The position numbers were made by a program, and so were the translations under genes. A stretch of 10,392 nt of DNA from a bacterium (GTDB lineage Bacteria > Bacteroidota > Ignavibacteria > Kapaibacteriales > UBA2268). Below are positions 1 through 5,898 of this stretch, piece after piece. The notes under the pieces are model-generated. The model was not told the DNA's origin and made no database searches. It worked only from the letters and a program-made list of their open reading frames with translations. Location: assembly GCA_030426865.1 (NCBI GenBank), contig JAUHXN010000080.1, positions 1-10,392 of the forward strand, in the 5' to 3' direction. Each line of letters begins with the position of its first letter. Positions within the stretch are counted from its first letter, which is position 1.

Positions 1-298
1 TGACTATGAATTAGTTATTTCTATTAATAATGTTCCCGAGTCGCTATCTATAGACAATATATACCCCAATCCCGTTGTTGACCAGATGACTATGCAATTA
101 GGTATAGACAAGGATAGACCTATCAGAATTGATTTGGTCAATGAATTAGGTATTAGCTATGAAGTAATGAACGAACAGATAAGCAAAGGGGTGTATGATT
201 TCCGAATAGACCTTTCGGACTTCCCAAGCGGCAGCTATGTACTTCAAATTATTTCTGAAGAAAATCGTTTAACCGAAAAAGTAGTAATAACGAAGTGA
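1..298 (+). CDS. C-terminal end of a secreted protein with a type IX secretion (T9SS) sorting domain, partial
   Basis: Only the last 98 residues are visible. The reading frame is open from base 2 to the TGA at 296-298, with no stop back to the window edge, so the ATG at 86 is internal and not the start. Near residue 20 the sequence reads I-Y-P-N-P-V, followed by alternating beta-strand segments, a 'DLSDFPSGSYVLQI' stretch and a final 'EKVVITK'. This is the usual layout of the roughly 80-residue T9SS type A C-terminal sorting domain, which carries cargo across the outer membrane and is normally cleaved off at the cell surface. The function of the upstream passenger cannot be told. The 99 bases before the next start hold no clear terminator. 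Seen: motif order and length. Known: this motif pattern marks T9SS cargo. Inferred: the host has a T9SS. Confidence 0.85.
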   Translation, partial: DYELVISINNVPESLSIDNIYPNPVVDQMTMQLGIDKDRPIRIDLVNELGISYEVMNEQISKGVYDFRIDLSDFPSGSYVLQIISEENRLTEKVVITK

Positions 299-380
299 TA
301 ATAATTGCTTAATTTGTTAGGTTTGTGCAACTAAGAATGCAATTTTTCGTTATTTATTTACAATAACAAATATATTATGA

Positions 381-386
381 AAGGAA
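381..386 (+). promoter_or_regulatory. Possible ribosome binding site that favours the 398 start of the S41 protease
   Basis: AAGGAA lies 11 bases before the ATG at 398 and inside the alternative reading that begins at 377. No purine-rich site precedes 377. The spacing is longer than ideal and this group often starts translation without a Shine-Dalgarno site, so support is moderate. Confidence 0.4.
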
Positions 387-397
387 ATATTTCTATA

Positions 398-2032
398 ATG
401 AAAAAAACTATACTCGTTTTAAGTTTAGTGTCCGTAGGGGCATTCCTCGGTATATTCATCAACACCGCTGTTTCGGGTGATAATATATACGAACAACTCA
501 AAAAATTCCAATATGTTTACAATGTAGCATACAGAAACTACGTAACTGAAAAAACACCAGAAGAGTTAAACGAAGCTGCCATCAAAGGTATGCTAGAAGG
601 ACTAGATGTTCACTCGGTTTATATAGACAAAGAAGAAATGGAAAAAGTATCAGAGAATTTCTCTGGCGAATTTGAGGGTATTGGTATTGAATTCGATATG
701 GTAGATGACACGATTATCGTAGTATCACCAATCAAAGGTGGCCCAAGTGAAGAACTGGGGATAATGGCAGGCGATAAGATAGTCAAGATAGATGATGAAA
801 AAGCTGTTGGTATGAAGCGTTCAGAAGTTCCTAAAAAGCTAAAAGGCCCTAAAGGAACGAAAGTTGCTGTAGATATCAAGCGAGAAGGACAAAAGAAACT
901 GATTCACTTTGATATAATCAGAGACAAAATTCCGATAGAAACTGTAGATGCAAATTATATGATAGATGACGAAATCGGTTATGTAACTATCAATAGATTT
1001 GCTGCAAATACACACGCTGAGATGATGAAAGCTGTTAATGAGCTGAAGCAACAAGGAATGAAGAAGTTAATATTAGATTTACGTGGTAACCCTGGTGGTT
1101 ATTTGACGCAAGCTTTCTATATGGCAGATGAATTTTTGAAAGGCGGGGATACAATCGTATATACTGAAGGTAGAAGACCTGAATTCAACGAAATGTTTGC
1201 TTCTACTGAAGGTGGGGCTTTGAAAGATATTCCACTTATAGTAATGGTAGACGCAGGTAGTGCTTCGGCTAGTGAAATCGTATCTGGTGCAATCCAAGAT
1301 TTGGACAGAGGTTTGATAGTAGGTGAAACATCATACGGTAAGGGACTAGTTCAAAGACAGTATGATTTAGGAGATGGAAGTGCATTCAGATTGACTATAT
1401 CTTATTATTATACTCCTTCTGGTAGATCTATTCAAAGACCATTCGAAGATAAAGACGAATATCGTAACTTAGTAGGTAGATTGGAACTTGACGAAGGAGC
1501 AAATCTACAACATAGCTTAGAGTCACTTGGAAAAGAGAAAGGCGATGATAAAATAAATATGGACTCTATTCCTATTTTCTATACTCGTAAAGGCAGAAAA
1601 GTATTAGGTGGCGGAGGTATTACACCTGACTATATAGTTAAACGAGATACAACTAGATTGACAGAAACAGTAGTTGATATGCGTATGAAAAGAATATTCT
1701 ACGATTTCACTTATGAGTTTCTAAGAAGTGAAGAAGGTACTAAATTCAAAGCTAAGTATGAAAAAAACTTCAAAGATTTCTATAAGAATTTTGAGATAAC
1801 AGAAGCTATGGTAAATCGTGCTGTAGAGATTTCAAAATCAAAAGAAATAGAAGTCAAAGAAGAAGATATAGAAAAAGATAAAGACTTTCTGAAAGTAGCT
1901 CTGAAATCTACAATTGCAAAAATAGTTTGGGATAGTAACAAACAAATGCAAGTTTCAAGCGTATTAGATAGACAGCTAAAGAAAGCTAAAACACTTTTTA
2001 ATGAAGCTATAAAAATATCAAGTTTGAATTAG
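398..2032 (+). CDS. ctpA: Exported PDZ-containing S41 carboxy-terminal processing protease
   Basis: A serine protease of the C-terminal processing (tail-specific) family, acting in the periplasm on envelope proteins. Numbered from the ATG at 398 (544 residues): signal peptide or N-terminal anchor at about 1-26 (MKKTILVLSLV...), PDZ domain at about 85-170 (GIGIEF..., AGDKIVKID), S41 core at about 190-345 with LRGNPGG, SASASE holding the catalytic serine S290, and GETSYGKG holding the lysine K315. The 25-residue Ser-Lys spacing matches known family members. A lysine-rich extension of about 190 residues follows, including GGGGITPDYIVKRDT, as in Bacteroidota relatives of about 530-560 residues. 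An in-frame ATG at 377 would add seven polar residues. I prefer 398 because it opens directly on a signal peptide and has AAGGAA at 381-386 upstream, though that spacing is long. The gene ends its transcript at the terminator at 2063-2096. The substrate is unknown. Confidence 0.93.
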   Translation: MKKTILVLSLVSVGAFLGIFINTAVSGDNIYEQLKKFQYVYNVAYRNYVTEKTPEELNEAAIKGMLEGLDVHSVYIDKEEMEKVSENFSGEFEGIGIEFDMVDDTIIVVSPIKGGPSEELGIMAGDKIVKIDDEKAVGMKRSEVPKKLKGPKGTKVAVDIKREGQKKLIHFDIIRDKIPIETVDANYMIDDEIGYVTINRFAANTHAEMMKAVNELKQQGMKKLILDLRGNPGGYLTQAFYMADEFLKGGDTIVYTEGRRPEFNEMFASTEGGALKDIPLIVMVDAGSASASEIVSGAIQDLDRGLIVGETSYGKGLVQRQYDLGDGSAFRLTISYYYTPSGRSIQRPFEDKDEYRNLVGRLELDEGANLQHSLESLGKEKGDDKINMDSIPIFYTRKGRKVLGGGGITPDYIVKRDTTRLTETVVDMRMKRIFYDFTYEFLRSEEGTKFKAKYEKNFKDFYKNFEITEAMVNRAVEISKSKEIEVKEEDIEKDKDFLKVALKSTIAKIVWDSNKQMQVSSVLDRQLKKAKTLFNEAIKISSLN

Positions 2033-2062
2033 TAAAAACAAAACAAAAATATATTTAACTTG

Positions 2063-2096
2063 CGGCTTCCAAAATTTGAGAAGCCGTTTTTTATTT
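2063..2096 (+). terminator. Rho-independent terminator after the S41 protease gene
   Basis: CGGCTTC (2063-2069) pairs perfectly with GAAGCCG (2080-2086) around a 10-base loop, followed by TTTTTTATTT (2087-2096). It lies 31 bases after the TAA of the protease gene. It is the only strong intrinsic terminator seen in the window. It also lies just 22 bases before the next gene's start, leaving almost no room for a separate promoter there. Confidence 0.88.
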
Positions 2097-2105
2097 GATA
2101 ACATT

Positions 2106-2110
2106 AGGAA
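2106..2110 (+). promoter_or_regulatory. Ribosome binding site fixing the start of the DUF3108 gene
   Basis: AGGAA lies 7 bases before the ATG at 2118. It settles the start there rather than at the TTG at 2076, which falls inside the terminator hairpin loop. Confidence 0.65.
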
Positions 2111-2117
2111 AATAAGA

Positions 2118-2900
2118 ATGAAAAAGATTATAATTACACTACTGATGCTTGTTACCTTACCTTTCAGCTCTTATGCTGGGCCTAAGGACATAATGCAAGT
2201 AGGAGAGAAATTGAAATATGAGGTATCTTTCTTAGGAGTCAAACTAGGTACAATCGAAATGACAACTAATGGTACTGAGGATTATAATGGTAAGAAGGTA
2301 TTTTTAGTACAAGCCGATATTAAAACTTATGATGGTATCCCATTTGTAGATTTGAAAGCTACTTTTAATGCTTGGTTTGACCAATCTATGAATCACTCTC
2401 ACAAGTTCACATCAAATATGAAAAAAGATGATAAAACTTGGGAATACCAACAGCTATTGATGGATTATGATGAGATGATATTAGACCTAAAAATATGGGA
2501 AAACAAATCATTAATAGATCAACAAAAAATAGATTTGAAAGCGAAAATAAATGATGGATCATCTCTATTCTTTTTAGCTCGACAATATACTGGACTTAAG
2601 CGTTCAATAAGAGTCCCAACTGTAATTGATGGACAAATATTTGACACAAAACTAAATTTTCGTGATAAAATAGAAAATGTAGAAATAGACAAAGTTGACT
2701 ATCCTATCAGAACTAAGTACTTCGATGGACAAGCAGACTGGGAAGGTCTCTACGGATTGAGTGGTAGATTCGAAGGTTGGTTTAGCGATGACAAGGCAAG
2801 TGTACCTATATTAGCTAAGATGAACGTTTACGTAGGTAAAGTCAATATAGAGTTGATTGAATGGACACGTAAAGGTTGGACCCCTCCAAAGGGTGGTTAA
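2118..2900 (+). CDS. Exported DUF3108 family protein
   Basis: 260 residues from the ATG at 2118. The N-terminus is a classic signal peptide (MKKIIITLLMLV..., likely cleaved after S-Y-A near residue 21), so the protein is periplasmic or envelope-associated; no lipobox cysteine is seen. The mature part fits the DUF3108 pattern: an opening 'VGEKLKYEVSFLGVKLGTIEM' region, a central 'DGSSLFFLARQYTG' segment, 'VPTVIDGQIF', and a closing 'FEGWFSDDKASVPILAKM...GKVNIELI' region. The family is beta-rich and of poorly known role; some members lie near envelope biogenesis genes. The longer reading from a TTG at 2076 is rejected because it starts inside the terminator and would bury the signal peptide. 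The gene could depend on terminator read-through, or on a promoter overlapping the terminator; I could not identify one. It is 87 bases upstream of the sugar-kinase gene. Confidence 0.82.
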   Translation: MKKIIITLLMLVTLPFSSYAGPKDIMQVGEKLKYEVSFLGVKLGTIEMTTNGTEDYNGKKVFLVQADIKTYDGIPFVDLKATFNAWFDQSMNHSHKFTSNMKKDDKTWEYQQLLMDYDEMILDLKIWENKSLIDQQKIDLKAKINDGSSLFFLARQYTGLKRSIRVPTVIDGQIFDTKLNFRDKIENVEIDKVDYPIRTKYFDGQADWEGLYGLSGRFEGWFSDDKASVPILAKMNVYVGKVNIELIEWTRKGWTPPKGG

Positions 2901-2923
2901 ATTGTTATATGATTTCAATACTA

Positions 2924-2939
2924 TGGCACAGTATTTGTA
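2924..2939 (+). promoter_or_regulatory. Candidate sigma-54 (-24/-12) promoter before the sugar kinase gene
   Basis: TGGCAC (2924-2929), five bases, then TTGTA (2935-2939). The sigma-54 consensus is TGGCAC-N5-TTGC(A/T), so the -24 half is perfect and the -12 half differs only in the C of the GC. The spacing is exact. It falls in the 87-base gap between DUF3108 and the kinase and would start transcription near 2950, about 38 bases before the ATG at 2988. AATACT (2917-2922) and AGTATT (2930-2935) form a small inverted repeat across it. No other site this close to consensus was seen by eye on either strand. It is a by-eye match with one important mismatch, so only a candidate. Confidence 0.35.
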
Positions 2940-2987
2940 ACTCGTCATATAAAGAATTGAACAAGAAATATAACAGAGATTTTTTAA

Positions 2988-3935
2988 ATGGAATTCAACA
3001 AAGATTTTACAATTATTGGTATAGATGGCGGTGGCACTCATACTAGAGGAATATTACTAAGAGACGGTAAGATAGTAGCAGAAGCTAAAGCTGGTAGCAC
3101 TAGAATAGGTGCGGTTGGTGTAGGTGAATCGTGCGAACGAACTCTGAACGTGATATTAGATTTATGTGAACAAGCTAGTATAGAATCAAGCGAAGTAGAT
3201 GCCGTAGTTGTAGGATTAGCTGGTGTTTGGCTAGAAGAAGAAAAACAAAGATCTGCACGTTTGTTGAAGACCTTAGGTAGAGGTCATGATTTCCATTTTA
3301 GTGATTTGATTGTAACTTCCGATGCAGAGATAGCTCTGAGAGGAGCATTTGATGGTGGTAAAGGAATAATAACTATCATAGGAACTGGTTCTATAGCTCT
3401 AGGGAACCCTAACGGAGACGAATTAGTCCGTTGTGGTGGCTGGGGAATAGAATTAGATGATGAAGGAAGTGGCGCTTGGATAGGCAGAGAAGGTCTAACA
3501 GCTGTTGTTCGTGCTATAGATGGTAGAGGAAAGAAAACTGCACTTACAAACATAATTGCTGATGCATATCCTAGCATCAACATAGAACAACCTAGGACCA
3601 TAGTAAAGGCATACGGTGAAGGAGCGTTCCAATATCATTCACTTTCTCCTTTCGTTATGCAATGTGCAGTCGATGGTGATGAGATTTGTTTGGATATAAT
3701 CGATAGATCAGCTACTCACCTAATAGAATTACCACTAGCTTTAGTACCTAGCTTCAAAGAAAAGCAAGTTGAAGTCGCTTTGATGGGTGGTATTGTCGAA
3801 AATGACACCTTACTTGCTGATAAGTTGAAAGAAAAGATAAATAAAAACAAATCGCTTAAATTAGTAGAAGCAAGATCAACAGCATTAATTGGTGCATTAG
3901 CGATGGGTTCGGAACTAATAGCTGAGATGAATTAG
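2988..3935 (+). CDS. BadF/BadG/BcrA/BcrD-type ASKHA kinase, likely N-acetylglucosamine kinase
   Basis: 315 residues, cytoplasmic, no signal peptide. Motifs of the ASKHA fold are all present: phosphate-1 loop GIDGGGTHTR at 11-20, a candidate catalytic aspartate in SDAEIALRGAF (D112), GTGS at 132-135, GGWG at 150-153 followed by DDEGSGAWIGREGL, and the adenosine-binding LMGGIV at 265-270. Length and motif spellings fit the NagK-like branch, which phosphorylates N-acetylglucosamine or glucosamine with ATP and feeds amino-sugar or peptidoglycan recycling. The dehydratase-activating BadF branch is unlikely, since I see no clustered iron-sulfur cysteines. The exact sugar cannot be read from sequence. 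The start at 2988 has AGAGA (2975-2979) 8 bases upstream, and a sigma-54-like promoter lies at 2924-2939. The stop overlaps the stop of the opposite-strand TPR gene by four bases. Confidence 0.85.
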   Translation: MEFNKDFTIIGIDGGGTHTRGILLRDGKIVAEAKAGSTRIGAVGVGESCERTLNVILDLCEQASIESSEVDAVVVGLAGVWLEEEKQRSARLLKTLGRGHDFHFSDLIVTSDAEIALRGAFDGGKGIITIIGTGSIALGNPNGDELVRCGGWGIELDDEGSGAWIGREGLTAVVRAIDGRGKKTALTNIIADAYPSINIEQPRTIVKAYGEGAFQYHSLSPFVMQCAVDGDEICLDIIDRSATHLIELPLALVPSFKEKQVEVALMGGIVENDTLLADKLKEKINKNKSLKLVEARSTALIGALAMGSELIAEMN

Positions 3936-5248
3936 TTTTTCTTCTCATCATTTTTTTCTTGAGTTCTAAGCCAACTTCTAACACTAGTTGCTAATTTCCC
4001 TCGAGGAGAGATTTCCAGGAATTTTTCTAGATCTTTTCTTGCTTTCGCATTTTGCTTATTCGCTTTGAAAATCAAACCCCTATTAAGTAAAGCATGAGGC
4101 GAATCGGGCTCTATTTCAAGAGCAAGTGTATAATCTTCAAGTGCTTTATTATCGTATTCTAACTTTTTATATACATTACCACGACCAATGTATGCACTTA
4201 TATACCTTTGATTCAATGATATCGCTTTAGTATAATCCTTTATAGCTTCTTTTAAGTACCCTTTCCCTGCTTTACAATTAGCTCTACCAGTGTATGCATT
4301 AGCTATACTTCCATCTCTAGTAATAACGTCATTGTATGATTTAAGACCGTTCAGATAATCTTTAAGAGCTGTATATACGTTACCCTGATTATTGTAATAC
4401 ACTGCATTATCCGGATCTAGACTTATAGCTTTACCGAAATCAGCAAGCGCTTTGTCATTCTCCTTGAAGCTAAAATAAAGTAAGCCACGAGTGTTGTATG
4501 CATCTGGGTCAGAACTATTATATTCTACTAATTTATTAGCATCTTCCAATGCTTTTTCTTTTTCATTAAACCTAGCTAACAATATAGCTCGAGACTTTAA
4601 TGTATCTGGATCTTCTGGGCGAATTCTTAGCACTGCAGAATAATCTTTGACAGCATTCAAAAAATCACCTTCTGCTATATAACAAGCAGCTCTCTTTCGT
4701 AGCGCTTCTATGTTATCACTATCTATTTTTAGAGCCCTTGAGTAATCCTGGTTTGCTTCGTCATTGCTTCCCGCTTTAAAGAATAAATCTCCCCTAATAA
4801 TATAAGCTTCTATTATACCATTATTATGAGAAAGCGCCTCGTTGATCATACGGAGAGCTTCTACGAAATTATTTTCTTCTGCATAGATTTTTGCTTTGGC
4901 TAAGTAAGCAAACGAGAACGAGGAGTTTAGTTTTATAGACTCATTGTATAATTTCAATGCACTTTGATACTCACCATTTTTATAGTAAAGATTGCCTTTC
5001 TTGAAATACACAAATGAAAATGTCGGATTCATTTTTATGCACTGGTTGTAATCTTCCATAGCTGCAGATAGATTATCTAACTCAAAAAAGCAATTCCCCC
5101 TCTTGTAAAAATAAAGCGAATTTTTGTCATAAAGTGAGATAGCCGTGTTGAAACACTCCAAAGCATTTGAAAAATTCTCAGTCTTGTAGAAATTTTCTCC
5201 TTTCTCAGCCCAACTTTCGGCTTCATTTATTTCGTTTTTCTTAGTCAT
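3932..5248 (-). CDS. Cytoplasmic protein of twelve tandem TPR repeats
   Basis: 438 residues. After nine N-terminal residues (MTKKNEINE) the chain divides into twelve successive 34-residue tetratricopeptide repeats with no gaps (residues 10-417), each with the expected pattern of G or A near position 8, Y/F near 11, A near 20 and P or N near 32, e.g. 'PDAYNTRGLLYFSFKENDKA...'. A charged 21-residue tail (VRSWLRTQEKNDEKKN end) follows. There is no signal peptide, membrane segment or enzymatic domain, so it is probably a soluble protein-binding scaffold; the partner is unknown. A superhelix of this length could make more than one full turn. It is the only minus-strand gene, convergent with the kinase and divergent from the DJ-1 gene across a 95-base gap. 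The near-perfect periodicity argues against frameshifts. Confidence 0.9.
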   Translation of the reverse strand: MTKKNEINEAESWAEKGENFYKTENFSNALECFNTAISLYDKNSLYFYKRGNCFFELDNLSAAMEDYNQCIKMNPTFSFVYFKKGNLYYKNGEYQSALKLYNESIKLNSSFSFAYLAKAKIYAEENNFVEALRMINEALSHNNGIIEAYIIRGDLFFKAGSNDEANQDYSRALKIDSDNIEALRKRAACYIAEGDFLNAVKDYSAVLRIRPEDPDTLKSRAILLARFNEKEKALEDANKLVEYNSSDPDAYNTRGLLYFSFKENDKALADFGKAISLDPDNAVYYNNQGNVYTALKDYLNGLKSYNDVITRDGSIANAYTGRANCKAGKGYLKEAIKDYTKAISLNQRYISAYIGRGNVYKKLEYDNKALEDYTLALEIEPDSPHALLNRGLIFKANKQNAKARKDLEKFLEISPRGKLATSVRSWLRTQEKNDEKKN

Positions 5249-5343
5249 TTTGCGATATTATACTTTATTAGCAGCAAAAAAAATAAATTCTATATTACAA
5301 TCGGCAATATCATTAAAGATATTTAAAATAATCGGATAAATCA
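5249..5343. promoter_or_regulatory. Divergent intergenic region, presumed promoters for the TPR gene and the DJ-1-led operon
   Basis: These 95 AT-rich bases separate divergent genes, so both promoters should lie here or in the gene ends. I see a TATAAT on the minus strand (5257-5262) but only 8 bases from the TPR ATG and without a matching -35. No Bacteroidota-type TTTG / TAnnTTTG pair or sigma-54 site is clear, and the DJ-1 start has only a weak GGA (5335-5337) upstream. Confidence 0.4.
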
Positions 5344-5898
5344 ATGGAAAAATCAGTTTTAGTACCAATAGCTTATGGAAGTGAAGAATTGGAGACTGTA
5401 ACAATTATAGATTTGCTTAGACGAGCTGAAATAAAAGTGACCGTAGCAGGTGATAATGAGATGGTGACATTTTCTAGAGGAGTAAAGATTATACCTGACG
5501 TTCTACTTTCTGAAATTTCCGAATACGAGAATTTTGGTGCAATAGTTTTACCAGGTGGCAGCCAAGGAGTTGATAGTTTTATCGAAGATGAGCATTTATT
5601 TGAAATAGTAAAGTATAACATACGTAAAGGTAATTTGATTTGCGCTATATGCGCTGCACCATTGTTTCTGACTCATCATAAACTAATCGATGAAACAGTG
5701 ACTATTACTTCTTTTCCTGATGTTAAAGATGAGCTAAATCACAGTAATTACTCAGAAGATGACGTAGTAGAAAGCAAGAATTTTATTACTAGTAGAAGCG
5801 CAGGAACAGCAATTGACTTTGCTTTGAGGATAATTGGCACTATGACCGATATAGAAACAGCACAAAAAGTGGCTAAAGAAATTTGTTACAAATATTGA
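5344..5898 (+). CDS. DJ-1/PfpI (YajL-like) family protein
   Basis: 184 residues, cytoplasmic, the normal length for the DJ-1 subfamily. The conserved acidic residue is E17 in YGSEELETV (human DJ-1 GAEEMETV), VTVAG follows at 32-36, the LPGG turn is at 69-72, and the nucleophile elbow reads ICAICAAP with reactive cysteine C103. The C-terminus carries ITSRSAGTAIDFALRIIG, matching the family's 'TSrGPGTaidFal' stretch. The histidine of human DJ-1 (THP) is replaced by phenylalanine (SFP), as in bacterial YajL-type proteins. Members are linked to oxidative-stress protection, chaperone activity or removal of methylglyoxal adducts; the glycation-repair role is debated. It opens a five-gene run and its stop overlaps the patatin start by four bases, suggesting translational coupling. 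A second cysteine, C100, lies three residues before the nucleophile. Confidence 0.9.
   Translation: MEKSVLVPIAYGSEELETVTIIDLLRRAEIKVTVAGDNEMVTFSRGVKIIPDVLLSEISEYENFGAIVLPGGSQGVDSFIEDEHLFEIVKYNIRKGNLICAICAAPLFLTHHKLIDETVTITSFPDVKDELNHSNYSEDDVVESKNFITSRSAGTAIDFALRIIGTMTDIETAQKVAKEICYKY

Noticed and set aside
349..367. Inverted repeat GTTATT/AATAAC before the protease gene
   Set aside because: Six AT-rich pairs with no following T-run; common by chance in DNA of this composition.
2076..2117. Longer DUF3108 reading from a TTG at 2076
   Set aside because: The codon lies in the loop of the terminator hairpin, the added residues are polar and hide the signal peptide, and AGGAA sits properly before the ATG at 2118.
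2880..2894. ACCC/GGGT hairpin at the end of the DUF3108 gene as a terminator
   Set aside because: Short stem inside coding sequence without a T-run after it.
3284..3601. 105-residue minus-strand open frame inside the kinase gene
   Set aside because: It is antisense to a well-conserved kinase, is rich in proline and serine as antisense shadows often are, and has no recognisable motif.
3923..3958. Hairpin TGAGA/TCTCA (or GATGA/TCATC) followed by a T-run after the kinase stop
   Set aside because: The stem is only five mostly weak pairs with a long loop, and the T-run is explained by lysine codons of the opposite-strand TPR gene.
5257..5262. TATAAT on the minus strand before the TPR gene
   Set aside because: It is only 8 bases from the ATG, has no -35 partner, and TATAAT is not the usual promoter form in this group.
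5835..5840. Second TGGCAC (also one at 3032-3037) as a sigma-54 -24 element
   Set aside because: Neither has TTG at the required spacing and both lie inside conserved coding sequence.
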